64,000 nucleotides of DNA from Diabrotica undecimpunctata (GCF_040954645.1 NC_092806.1:114372458-114436457); one strand, 5' to 3'; shown: positions 34,351 through 44,139, numbered from the stretch's first letter. Numbers and translations are program-made. Notes: generated by a model from the letters alone, not told the origin.

Positions 34351-34784
34351 AATTAAACAGATAAATGTTAATTTTGTTCTGAAGCTATTTTCTTGTGGCA
34401 TGTTAAAGTAATTACTATTTAAATGGGAATAAGCCACAATTAAAGGTTAGAGTAAGTTTATTGACGTTTCAATTTCCACTTCGGAAATCGTTCTCAAAAT
34501 ACAAACATTAGTAAATAAAAAAAATTTGTTTTTTTGTTACTTGGTGAAAAATTCTTCTAATCATTTAATTTTATCTGACTCATTTATATTGACAATTCAG
34601 ACATACATTATACATTTTAAAGTAGACGACTTTAAAATGATATTGCCAATATTGTTGAGTTGCGTTCCTGGGACGACTTTACTTGTAAGATAGTTCATTC
34701 GATTACATGAAATCAACTTAACTTGGGAATATCCGTCAGAAAAAATCATAGCATGTAATTCGTCTTTAAAAAGACTAACACATG
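34351..34784. other. Noncoding flank of the LTR element
   Basis: Contains GACGTTTCAATTTCCACTTCGG at 34464-34485 (written over a few bases as GTTTCAATTTCCACTTC), a common repeat word, and a short palindrome GTCTTTAAAAAGAC at 34762-34775 close to the insertion site. Confidence 0.4.
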
Positions 34785-34788
34785 CTAT

Positions 34789-36223
34789 TGTTGCCGAGAG
34801 GGGGCATTTGGGCCTGTAGGACCCATCGCCGGCTCTTCGGGCTTCTTCCTATCCCCGGAATTGGATCGGGTATTCACCATCTTTGGTTTGTCGCTGGTAG
34901 AAAGGTTAAATACTACCGCTGTTATAAATAACAGTTCCAGTGACAAATATCTGTTATAGGTAACGGTTCCAAGGAACAGTTACAAAGTAACAGAGCGAAA
35001 ATGGAAAACAGATAGGTAAAAATGATCTAAGTATTCCTTGGCTTACGGAAGGAATAACTTAGTAAACAATTAAATTAAATGGTATAAAAATATAATGCAA
35101 AGAAAAAAATGTTTCTAAGTGTTTCTTGACTTACGGAAGAAACAACTTAGGACAGAAATATAGATAAATGAAATATGTAAATGTGAGAGTAAAATATGGA
35201 AATATTTCTAAGTGTTTCTTAACTTACGGAAGAAACGACTTAGAGTGGAAAAATAAAATACTCAAAATATAAAACGAGAAATGCAAAAATGAAACAGATT
35301 ATAGAAATATGTCTAAGTGTTTCTTGACTTACGGAAGAAACAACTTAGAATAGAAAATAAACAAGAGAATCAAATATAGTAAAATAAATGCACAAATATT
35401 TATAAGTGTTTCTTGACTTACGGAAGAAACGACTTATAAAAGAAAATAAGAAAAATCAAATATAGAAAAGATGTGAAAATATTGCTAAGTGTTTCTTGAC
35501 TTACGGAAGAAACAACTTAGCATAAAATAGAAAATGAAAGAAACAAATGTATTAAGTATTTTCTTAACTTAAGAAAAATATCTTAGATAAAATATCGGAA
35601 ATAATAATGCAACAATGATTATGAAAATATTTCTAAGAGTTCTTTGACTTACCGGAAAAGAACGGCTTAGACAAACAATTAAAATAACAAGTCAAATATT
35701 CAGAGAAATATTTCTAAGAGTTCTTTGACTTACCGGAAAGAACTACTTAGACAAAGTACAAATCAAAATATAAAATATAAAAAGCAAGATAAATATTTCT
35801 AAGTGTTCTTAACTTACGGAAGAACAACTTAGACACAAAATACAAGAAAAATAAACAATCAAAATAACCAATTAAAATATCAAACAATCAGTATATGAAC
35901 AAATATAGATCAAAGTAATATTCTAACCTGAAAAGGTCTGAATATACAATAATGCTAAAATAAAAATGGTATATAAGAAATCAGAAATAAAACAATAACT
36001 TAGTAGGTACAATAATAGCACCGACTAGGTCTACAGTAGAAGAGGCAAGCTCGACTGACTGATGAGAGAAAATCTACCTGCTTTTATGTAAAACAAATCC
36101 TTTGTTTTACGTAGCGAAAGTGGAATTTCCCTGCATCGAATCAATTAGAAATTTGGATTTGGCCAACCTTGGAATTCCCAAGTATTTTAACCGATATCCA
36201 AATTCCTTGATGCGTCGAGGACA
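34789..36223 (-). repeat. 3' LTR (left on the + strand) of the gag-protease element
   Basis: 1,435 bp. Contains the hairpin array described separately, and near its outer sense start ATAAAA followed about 26 bp later by TCAGTCAGTC. It ends next to the polypurine tract. Length and sequence match the right LTR exactly as far as compared by eye. Confidence 0.9.
35027..35832 (-). repeat. Array of ten hairpins, about 85-bp period, in the left LTR
   Basis: Starts at 35027, 35115, 35208, 35313, 35402, 35485, 35552, 35633, 35714 and 35799. The common + strand form is CTAAGTGTTTCTT, loop GACTTACGG, AAGAAACAACTTAG. Stems co-vary: ATTCCTT pairs with AAGGAAT in unit 1; unit 5 has ATAAG with CTTAT in place of CTAAG with CTTAG; units 8 and 9 have GTTCTTT with AAAGAAC. 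On the transcribed (minus) strand the loop reads CCGTAAGTC or CCGGTAAGTC; GTAAGT is kept in eight of ten units, with GTAAGC in unit 1 and a decayed loop in unit 7. Sequence between hairpins is AT-rich and variable. Confidence 0.85.
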
Positions 36224-36236
36224 TCCCCCCTCCTCT
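36224..36236 (-). promoter_or_regulatory. Polypurine tract
   Basis: On the minus strand AGAGGAGGGGGGA lies directly against the first base of the 3' LTR, the expected site for plus-strand priming in LTR element replication. Confidence 0.8.
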
Positions 36237-36558
36237 GAAAGACCTAACGGTGCTAAGAAAATTTATTAAAACAATAGAAAAATACAATTTAAGAATAAAA
36301 AAAAAAATACAATAATAAAATTTTTACCCTAAAAGAATATAATGTAAAAGACTTAAGATAAAAAAAACTAAGATATTGTACTTAAGATATTTGAACTTAA
36401 TTGTATATGGTCCAGTAGGCCCAGGTGGTCCAGGTGTGCCGGGTGGCTCGTCTGCTTCCGTCAGGGCTACTTTATTCACCCTGAGGAGGTCCTACGACGT
36501 CGTGAAGATATAAGGCTACTCAATTCACCTTGATATCTCCACGTGTCGTAATGGGACC
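36237..36558 (-). other. 3' noncoding part of the gag-protease element
   Basis: Between the protease stop and the polypurine tract. It contains two related words, GGCTACTTTATTCACCCTGA (36466) and GGCTACTCAATTCACCTTGA (36513), about 47 bp apart. No RT or integrase traces in any frame. Confidence 0.6.
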
Positions 36559-37580
36559 TTATCCTTGTTCATCTTTGGCGGTCGGCTGCGCTGTGGTTCC
36601 TTCATCCCGTCCGTCCGGAGGGGTCAGGGTCCTATGGTCAGCATCGTCCACCATCGTGAACTCTTGGAGGAGATTCTCTTCAATCTCGCTCCTGGGTACG
36701 TCTTCGGAGGTTTGCTGCTCGCGTCTTCGAAGTCGTTTCTTTCTCTTGTGTGTCCGGTGACTTCTCCGGATTTCCTCTCGGAGTGGTATGTCGACCGGAC
36801 CATCGAGGATGGGGTCGGTGTCCTCCTCCTCGTCGCCGTGCTCCATTGTCTCTATCAATAGAAGGCATTCGGCGTCTGGCATGTCATCTGCTGTCAGGCT
36901 AGGTTCTTCCTCCTCGTCGACGTCCTCCATCGTCTCTAGTAATTGAACGCCGTAGGCTTCTTCTTCTTCTTCGGGTGTGCCTGTACTGATGTCCGCTGTT
37001 TCGGTTTCTTCAGTGGTCGGCTGACGTGGACGGTTGTCTAATATTTCATTGTCCTCTTGGGTTGACTGCTCTGCTTGTTGGGATGGGGTTTGATGGAATT
37101 CCAGCTGTTGTGGTTTGGCTTGCCTTTCTGCTGGGGTCGCCCAGTAGATGGTGGTTCGGCAGGCAGTACCAGCGTGTAGACATTTTCGGGGTATGTCTAC
37201 ATTGGCCTCTTCCTGCTCCAACCAAGGCATCCCTAACACAACGTCGTGGTTCAAATCCTCCATAAGCATGCAGTTTACAGTCGTGTCCAGAGTGTCAATG
37301 TTCATATTGACTGCAGCAGTCCCTAGGGTGCGGGATGTGCTGCCCGTGCATGCCAGCTGAACCAGTCCTGGTCCTCGTTGCAGGTCCCGTCTCTGGATCA
37401 ACCTCTGGTGAACGAAGTTCCCGGAGGCACCGGTGTCGACCAAAATCTTCACTTGCTGCCCGTTGATCCTTCCATAGAGTTGGGGGAGGCCTGCTGTCGA
37501 GGGTTGTACCTGAATAGGATTCAGTTGGGGCACCATCTTCACAACAGGGTTCAGTTGGCGCCCCGATTGGCGTTTCCCTG
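36559..37580 (-). CDS. Retropepsin-type protease with acidic C-terminal extension, -1 frame to gag
   Basis: This frame is open from 37650, but no separate start is needed because a slippery G GGA AAC (37578-37572) sits 20 bases before the gag stop and shifts into it at GKRQSGRQL. The aspartic protease core follows: GRINGQQVKILVDTGASGNF with the DTGA catalytic motif, then HDVVLGMPWLE, the usual flap-to-C-terminal pattern of Ty3/gypsy proteases. About 220 further residues are acidic and low in complexity (EEEEEAYG, EDVDEEEEPS) with a basic patch THKRKKRLRRREQQ. The frame ends where gypsy elements would enter RT, and no RT motif follows. It probably matures the Gag precursor in particles; the acidic tail is unexplained. 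Confidence 0.8.
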
Positions 37581-38486
37581 GTTCTGTGGGGTTGGAGGTG
37601 GTGGTTGGTCCATTGATGGCATCCTGTACTGTCCGCTGGGGTTCCTCCATTGGTCTATCGCCTCAGGGTGTCGTGGAGCGTTATCCTGACGTAGGGGACG
37701 GTACGGCTGTTGTTGCTGCTGCTGCTGCTGGGGTTTGCCGGTCCGGCGGATGTCACATTCCATGCCCTGGGCGATTGTCAGAAGGTCTTCCTCGGTTCTG
37801 GGGATGTTCGCTCTCAGGCAGATCGCGATGTCGGGTCTCAGTAAGTTCGCTATCGTTATACACCTCTGGTCCTCGGGGGTATGTGGCATGAGACGTCTGA
37901 ATAAGGCAGATTTCTGGTTAATGAACTCCTCCGTGGATTCGTCTCTACGTTGATGTTCTCCATGAAGCTTCGACGTCAGGGTTGAAATTGCGGCAGGGTC
38001 ATTGTATCTCCTTAGTAGACGGTCTCGAAATGTGGTGTATGGCAGGTCCGTGTATGAGAATTTCTGAGCCCATTTCTTCGCATCGCCGTGGAGGGAATTG
38101 TCTATGAGGTAGTCGATCCATTGGTCCTCGTCTACCTTATGTTTGATTAAGAAATTCTCAGCTTTGGTTAGGAAGTTGAGAGGGTTTTCAGTGTCCCGGC
38201 CTGAGAATTGAGGGGGCTTCACATATGTAATCCTGGGCTTCAGTGGCTCAGGTTGAGGCATCTGGGGTGTAGTGCCTTGAGTAGTGGATAGGGCCGTCAT
38301 CGCTTGCATTAGGGCAGAGATGAAGTCAGCTGTGGAAGGCTGGCTTGAAGATGGTCCTGGGGTCGTGGATTCGGATTTTGTGGGTTGGGCGCCATGTTGC
38401 CGAGAGGGGGCATTTGGGCCTGTAGGACCCATCGCCGGCTCTTCGGGCTTCTTCCTATCCCCGGAATTGGATCGGGTATTCACCAT
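37551..38486 (-). CDS. Ty3/gypsy-type Gag, starting inside the 5' LTR
   Basis: About 311 residues from the ATG at 38486, context CCAAAGATGG, which is stronger than the upstream in-frame ATG at 38552; both lie within the LTR. The frame reads MVNTRSNSGDRKK, passes the LTR end and the primer-binding site as PSRQHGAQPTKSE, then a proline/serine-rich stretch. The retrotransposon Gag domain follows: PQFSGRDTENPLNFLTKAE, DYLIDNSLHGDAKKWAQKF, FRDRLLRRYNDP and STEEFINQKSALFRRLMP. After that come a polyglutamine run (GKPQQQQQQQQPYRP) and a tail ending NQGNANRGAN. There is no Cys-His knuckle. Intact frame with no stop. It would form the particle shell for the element RNA. Confidence 0.85.
   Translation of the reverse strand: MVNTRSNSGDRKKPEEPAMGPTGPNAPSRQHGAQPTKSESTTPGPSSSQPSTADFISALMQAMTALSTTQGTTPQMPQPEPLKPRITYVKPPQFSGRDTENPLNFLTKAENFLIKHKVDEDQWIDYLIDNSLHGDAKKWAQKFSYTDLPYTTFRDRLLRRYNDPAAISTLTSKLHGEHQRRDESTEEFINQKSALFRRLMPHTPEDQRCITIANLLRPDIAICLRANIPRTEEDLLTIAQGMECDIRRTGKPQQQQQQQQPYRPLRQDNAPRHPEAIDQWRNPSGQYRMPSMDQPPPPTPQNQGNANRGAN
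37572..37578 (-). promoter_or_regulatory. -1 ribosomal frameshift heptamer G GGA AAC
   Basis: On the sense strand CAG GGA AAC in the gag frame gives X XXY YYZ with X=G, Y=A, Z=C. Slippage by -1 puts CGC CAA TCG in frame, which opens the protease frame. The gag stop is about 20 bases downstream, after CGGGGCGCC, which could form a short stem. Overlap of the two frames, direction and heptamer all agree; activity is inferred. Confidence 0.7.
38383..38394 (-). promoter_or_regulatory. Primer-binding site TGGCGCCCAACC
   Basis: On the sense strand the 5' LTR ends CGGCAACA and the next bases are TGGCGCCCAACC, a TGGCGCC-type tRNA primer site (a lysine-type tRNA is the likeliest match from memory). 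It lies inside the gag reading frame, where it encodes part of QHGAQPT. Confidence 0.75.
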
Positions 38487-38632
38487 CTTTGGTTTGTCGC
38501 TGGTAGAAAGGTTAAATACTACCGCTGTTATAAATAACAGTTCCAGTGACAAATATCTGTTATAGGTAACGGTTCCAAGGAACAGTTACAAAGTAACAGA
38601 GCGAAAATGGAAAACAGATAGGTAAAAATGAT

Positions 38633-39438
38633 CTAAGTATTCCTTGGCTTACGGAAGGAATAACTTAGTAAACAATTAAATTAAATGGTATAAAAATATA
38701 ATGCAAAGAAAAAAATGTTTCTAAGTGTTTCTTGACTTACGGAAGAAACAACTTAGGACAGAAATATAGATAAATGAAATATGTAAATGTGAGAGTAAAA
38801 TATGGAAATATTTCTAAGTGTTTCTTAACTTACGGAAGAAACGACTTAGAGTGGAAAAATAAAATACTCAAAATATAAAACGAGAAATGCAAAAATGAAA
38901 CAGATTATAGAAATATGTCTAAGTGTTTCTTGACTTACGGAAGAAACAACTTAGAATAGAAAATAAACAAGAGAATCAAATATAGTAAAATAAATGCACA
39001 AATATTTATAAGTGTTTCTTGACTTACGGAAGAAACGACTTATAAAAGAAAATAAGAAAAATCAAATATAGAAAAGATGTGAAAATATTGCTAAGTGTTT
39101 CTTGACTTACGGAAGAAACAACTTAGCATAAAATAGAAAATGAAAGAAACAAATGTATTAAGTATTTTCTTAACTTAAGAAAAATATCTTAGATAAAATA
39201 TCGGAAATAATAATGCAACAATGATTATGAAAATATTTCTAAGAGTTCTTTGACTTACCGGAAAAGAACGGCTTAGACAAACAATTAAAATAACAAGTCA
39301 AATATTCAGAGAAATATTTCTAAGAGTTCTTTGACTTACCGGAAAGAACTACTTAGACAAAGTACAAATCAAAATATAAAATATAAAAAGCAAGATAAAT
39401 ATTTCTAAGTGTTCTTAACTTACGGAAGAACAACTTAG
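38633..39438 (-). repeat. Array of ten hairpins in the right (5') LTR
   Basis: Same array as at 35027-35832, shifted by 3,606 bp. Here it falls downstream of the candidate transcription start (39664) and upstream of the gag start, so each genomic RNA would carry the array in the leader and, through the 3' LTR, at the other end as well. Confidence 0.85.
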
Positions 39439-39658
39439 ACACAAAATACAAGAAAAATAAACAATCAAAATAACCAATTAAAATATCAAACAATCAGTAT
39501 ATGAACAAATATAGATCAAAGTAATATTCTAACCTGAAAAGGTCTGAATATACAATAATGCTAAAATAAAAATGGTATATAAGAAATCAGAAATAAAACA
39601 ATAACTTAGTAGGTACAATAATAGCACCGACTAGGTCTACAGTAGAAGAGGCAAGCTC

Positions 39659-39693
39659 GACTGACTGATGAGAGAAAATCTACCTGCTTTTAT
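39659..39693 (-). promoter_or_regulatory. Candidate LTR promoter: TATA-like box and TCAGT initiator
   Basis: On the sense strand ATAAAAG (39693-39687) is followed about 26 bases later by ATCAGTCAGTC. TCAGT is the arthropod initiator consensus and the spacing fits. The same pair occurs in the left LTR 3,606 bp upstream. Start site is inferred. Confidence 0.55.
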
Positions 39694-39833
39694 GTAAAAC
39701 AAATCCTTTGTTTTACGTAGCGAAAGTGGAATTTCCCTGCATCGAATCAATTAGAAATTTGGATTTGGCCAACCTTGGAATTCCCAAGTATTTTAACCGA
39801 TATCCAAATTCCTTGATGCGTCGAGGACACTAT

Positions 39834-40079
39834 GACGGCAGTAAAAATCTGCTGTTAGTGATTCCATAGTAAATTTCGAAGAAAAAACCAGGAAAAAACC
39901 TCATAATACTATCCCGACATGGCAAGTATTTGGTCGTGCATTTAGTTTACCTTTAATAAACACCAAATTCTGATTTTATATGTTTGTTATTAAAAAAAAA
40001 CATAAATAATCTATCCTCTATATGTTACCGACTTATTAATACTTGTATTTTCCTTTTATTAATTTCCTCTTTTAATATG
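39834..40079. other. AT-rich spacer
   Basis: Noncoding flank between the LTR element and the following RTE-like element; nothing recognised. Confidence 0.4.
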
Positions 40080-40194
40080 GGTAACCAGATCCTACTACAT
40101 TATGCCGAGGAATTTGCGACAGGGAAGAAGAAGACAAGGACTCTCAGGTCGTTAACCAGCGAATTCCTTGTCAAAAGAACGTAGATGATGAAAT

Positions 40195-40620
40195 AAGACT
40201 GTCTAACACCAGAATAGGAACCTGGAATGTTCAGAGCATGTTTCAGTCTGGTAAAATGCACAATGTTAATCAAGAAATGAACAGGTTGAATATCGATGTA
40301 CTGGGTATCAGTGAAGCCAGGTGGCCCAACTCAGGTTGTTTTTCAACAGACGAAGCCACAATATATTATTCCGGTAGCGAGAATAACCAACACAGACACG
40401 GCGTGGCAGTAATACTTAACAAAAAATCTAATAGAGCGGTGGAATACTATTTCCCTATCTCAGAAAGGGTAATGGTACCGAAGTTGGTGACATCTCATGC
40501 CAAAATGAATTTGATACAAGTTTATGCTCCTACGGCGAATGCCGACGAAGAAGAAGTGGAATTATTTTAACGAGATCACGAGGCCTCAGATCACAATCCA
40601 CTTATCGCCAAGATTACACT
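40195..40620 (+). pseudogene. Apurinic-like endonuclease domain of RTE-like element, partial
   Basis: NTRIGTWNVQSMFQSGKMHN, DVLGISEARWPNSGCFSTDE, YYSGSENNQHRHGVAVILNK and LIQVYAPTANADEEEVELF are blocks 1-4 of the APE-type endonuclease that nicks the target DNA. After the stop at 40570, SDHNPLIAKITLTL (about 40590) is the C-terminal SDH block. The middle, with the catalytic D.N region, is deleted. Frame 40238-40570 is open from an internal ATG; coding clearly starts upstream. Confidence 0.75.
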
Positions 40621-42733
40621 CACTCTTAAAAATATTAAATTAAAAGACATCAAAGAATCCCTACAATAGACACAAGAGAACTTAAAGAACCTAAAGTAAA
40701 AAAATGCCTTCAACATGAACTGCATGTAAACTGCAGCAAATTAAACACAAATACCCATGATATTGACGAGTACTGGGATCGACAAAAACATTGTCTACTG
40801 GAATCCTGTAAAGAAATACTAAAGATTTCCGCAAGGAGAAAAGAATAATAGATGAATGACGATATACTTAATATGATGGAACAACGGAGACAATTTAAAA
40901 ACAAAGACAAGAATAAATACAAAGAGATAAACCACGAGATTAGGAAGATGATAAAGCTGGCAAAAGAAAAATACTTTGAAGAGAAATGCAAAGAGATCGA
41001 AGACCTTCAAAATAAATATGATCTGTTTAACCTACACAAGAAAGTTAAAGAACTGGCAGGACTAAGAAAACAAAATCCAACTCGTGCAATTCTGGATAGA
41101 CACGGGAATACTATAACACATACGGACGAGAAAGTACAAAGATGGGCAGAATATATCGACGAATTATTCGATGATCAAAGAGGAGATCTGGGGCACATAG
41201 AACTTACGTCAGAAGAAATAGGTCCATATATTACAAAAGAAGAAATATTACACCCATTAAAAACAATGAAGAGCGGGAGAAGCCCTGGACCTGACATGCT
41301 TCCTATAGAAATCCTGACAATTCTAGATGAGAAGCACATTGACGTTTTAGTGACACTCTTGAACCAAATTTATAGTTCAGGCGTAATACCCATAGAGTGG
41401 TTAATGTCGATTTTTATTTGTCTTCCCAAAAAGAAAAACGCAAGAGAATGCAGCGATTACCGCACCATTAGCTTGATGTCTCATGTGCTAAAGTTATTAC
41501 TAAAAGTCATCCATAACCGAATATATCATAAACTGGACATAGACGTTAATGATACATAATTTGGTTTTCGCAAAGAACTAGGAACGCGTGAAGCTCTTTT
41601 TTCACTTAATATACTGATACAAAGATGCCTGGACGTCAATCAAGATATATACATATGTTTTATTGACTATAATAAAGCATTCGATAAAGTATGACATAAA
41701 CAATTAATGAATGTCCTGAAATCAAAGAAGATTGACTACAACGACCTCAGGATCATATCAAATTTATACTATAAACAGCGAGCAAAAGTACGTGTTAACG
41801 AACAGCTGTCAGAAGAAATTGAAATAAGATGTGGAGTGAGACAGGGATGCGTATTGTCGCCAATTCTTTTTAATGCCTAGTTTGAAGAGATCCTGAAAAA
41901 CGCTCTTGAGGGTGAAACAGCTGGAATAAAGGTAAATGAAGTTCCCATTAACAACATTAGATATGCGGACGACACTTTGATTTTAGCCGAAAATATTGAA
42001 GATCTTCAGAGACTGGTAACCAGAATAGCGGAGTATGGAAAAGAGTATGGTCTAACAATGAATGTCAAAAAGACAAAATTTATGAGAATATCGAAAACTC
42101 AAAGAAATAACGAGAATCTTCTAATAAACGGAACCAATGTCGAACAAGTGGACAAATATGCATATCTGGGAACAATGATTAACTCCACAAATGATTAAAT
42201 TCAGGAGATCAAAATCAGAATAGAAAAGGCTAGAGCAAATTTCAACAAAATGAGAAGAGTGCTGTGTACAAGGGATTTAAAATTGGAACTAAGAGTTAGG
42301 TTGGCGAGGTGCTATGTTTTTTCGACTTTATTTTATGGAATGGAATCTTGGACCTTGAATGCGACATCAATGAAAAAACTGGAATCATTCGAGCTGTGGT
42401 TGTATAGAAGAATTCTGCAAATATCGTGGACAGAACACGTCACAAACAAAGAGGTTCTGAGAAGGATGAATAAAGAAATAGAAATTTTAACAAGAAAATT
42501 GGAATATCTCGGACATATTACACATGGAGAGAAATAGACCTTGCTCCAACTGATTATGCAGGGAAAGATCCAAGGAAAGAGAAGCATAGGGAGGCGTAGA
42601 ATGTCATGGCTGCGCAACCTGAGAGAGTGGTACGGATGTACACCAAATGAACTATTCAGAGCAGCCGTCTCAAAAGTCCGAATAGCTATGATGATAGCCG
42701 ACCTCCGCCGCGGAGATGGCACTTGAAGAAGAA
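40620..42733 (+). pseudogene. Reverse transcriptase of RTE-like element with multiple stops
   Basis: The linker includes YWDRQKHCLLESCKEILK. Frame 40852-41559 has KSGRSPGPDMLPIEILTIL and CSDYRTISLMSHVLKLLLKV. After a TAA comes FGFRKELGTREALFSLNILI, then CFIDYNKAFDKV, a stop and the continuation. GVRQGCVLSPILFNA is followed by a stop. The catalytic NNIRYADDTLILAENIED is intact (about 41950-42000), then GLTMNVKKTKFMRIS and YAYLGTMINSTND, stop. Frames 42250-42537 and 42541-42726 finish it with ESWTLNATSMKKLESFELWL and GKIQGKRSIGRRRMSWLRN. At least five in-frame stops, few frameshifts. Confidence 0.8.
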
Positions 42734-42745
42734 GAAGAATGCTTT

Positions 42746-43983
42746 GACATTTTAATTTTATGGTTCTCCCATTGACTGTGTGTTTAACTGAACTATTGTG
42801 ATTATACCCCATTTATACACTCTGCTTTCAATTTTGATTGTTAATTCTAAGTATTTCAATTTCATATTCATTATTGCCTTCGGTTTCTTTTATTGTTCTA
42901 TGTTCTTTGGTTATTAGCTTATACGTTTTTTTCGTCTCTTTTTAAATTGGTTTTTACTTTTCTGTACTAAACTTTTCATTCTTTTTTATTTTCCCGCATG
43001 ATGAGGCAATGGGAGCCAAATAATTTTTTAAATTTTTTTTGTAATAAATTCTATTATAATTCGTTTTGCTTAAAAAATGTCACATATAACAAACATATGC
43101 ATGTAAACCTTCTTATATCAATATTTAAATTTGTTTAAACGTTAATATTGTGGTTTTAAAAAATATTTCTTTAGGTGGCTCCTATTTCCCCTATTTTTTT
43201 TAGTTTAGGGCTAGGCTACTACAGAATTATTTTTTTGGCAGCCGCGTAACTCCTTATTGAGTAACGCGTTAAATACATACATCTACCTTTGTAATAATAC
43301 AATCTATATCATATATCTGACCAAACAACACCAACTTAGAGATAATATCATATTGTTTGCGATTAACCAATCCATCCGTATGGAAAAAACCTACTAACCA
43401 AATTTTTATCTATCTGTTACGTGAATATAAATATTCAGCCTAGTTGGCGCGCCGGTTCTGCCAATGCCGATGCCGATGCTGCCCAGTGCGCCTCAATTTA
43501 ATAATCCTTAAAAACTTAAAAAACTTCATTTGTTTTGAATATGTAATAAACGCGCATTGGCGGTAAACATGGATCTATTGGTGCGACGTTGTCAAGTTTG
43601 AGAATAAGAACTTTGGTTTTCCTGAGAGGATTCAATTTGGAATACCTAATATTATATAAAAAATCTTTGACGGATAAAACTATTTATTGTGTCTGTTTTT
43701 ATAATAATTCATAACAAGGATATCTAAAAAAAAAATGTAAAATTTGCGGTAAAATTTAGTAGAAAGTAATGAAAATATGGAAACAGTATATAGAACATAT
43801 CTGTTATTAAAACATTTTGAAGGAAAAGGAGATTCTACAAGAAGTTACTGCATAACGAGGGAAATCAATAGTACTATGCAAACATAAAAGAATAAAACAT
43901 CGATGTTCTGACAAACCCTTGTAGCATCGTATAAGACGGGCATATGCACGAAAACTGACTTATTTGAACTTTGGTAACAACTC
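42746..43983. other. AT-rich noncoding stretch with a small GC-rich island
   Basis: No motif-bearing frame. 43445-43495 is GC-rich with repeated GCCGATGCC-type words (CCAATGCCGATGCCGATGC) in otherwise AT-rich DNA; its origin is unclear. Confidence 0.4.
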
Positions 43984-44061
43984 CCTATAACGACAAAGAA
44001 AATGTGATAATATTACAGACATGGAACGCATAGAACTGAACGTGTTTTCGAATCTGACGAA

Positions 44062-44065
<4 letters not shown>

Positions 44066-44139
<74 letters not shown>
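44066..44139. repeat. (TA)n microsatellite
   Basis: About 74 bp of uninterrupted TA. No flanking element is recognised, so it may be an independent expansion. Confidence 0.95.

Larger units (their letters stand above)
34789..39829 (-). mobile_element. Non-autonomous gag-protease LTR retroelement (TR-GAG-like), apparently young
   Basis: Two 1,435-bp LTRs (34789-36223 and 38395-39829) in which I found no difference, with TG...CA ends and the duplication CTAT (34785-34788 and 39830-39833). The element is transcribed on the minus strand. The 2.17-kb interior has a primer-binding site directly after the 5' LTR (TGGCGCCCAACC), gag, protease in the -1 frame, and a polypurine tract (AGAGGAGGGGGGA) before the 3' LTR. 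There is no reverse transcriptase, RNase H or integrase and no room for them. Terminal-repeat elements carrying only gag are known mainly from plants (TR-GAG); this one adds a protease and hairpin-studded LTRs. It must use enzymes from a partner element. Confidence 0.9.
38395..39829 (-). repeat. 5' LTR (right on the + strand) of the gag-protease element
   Basis: 1,435 bp. Same sequence as the left LTR by eye. On the sense strand it would drive transcription leftward; the hairpin array (38633-39438) lies between the promoter and the gag ATG at 38486, so the array would be in the gag mRNA leader. Sense start TGTCCTCGACGCATC, sense end CTCTCGGCAACA. Confidence 0.9.
40080..42745 (+). mobile_element. 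RTE-like non-LTR retrotransposon with endonuclease and RT, (GAA)n tail
   Basis: The longest non-LTR copy here, about 2.6 kb, ending GGAGATGGCACTTGAAGAAGAAG. It runs from the endonuclease start to the C-terminal GRRRMSWLRNLREWYG and LRRGDGT. The same subfamily as the short copy at 1952-2254. The 5' end is not defined and no target duplication was found. Many in-frame stops show it is old. Confidence 0.8.

Noticed and set aside
35552..35585. Hairpins as a CRISPR-like array
   Set aside because: Eukaryotic LTR context, variable palindromic repeats that covary, no unique equal-length spacers, and the same array in both LTRs.
36530..38565. Plus-strand open frames opposite the gag and protease genes (for example 37378-37689 and 37586-37891)
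   Set aside because: They are antisense shadows; the minus strand carries the Gag and DTGA protease motifs, primer site and polypurine tract in consistent order.
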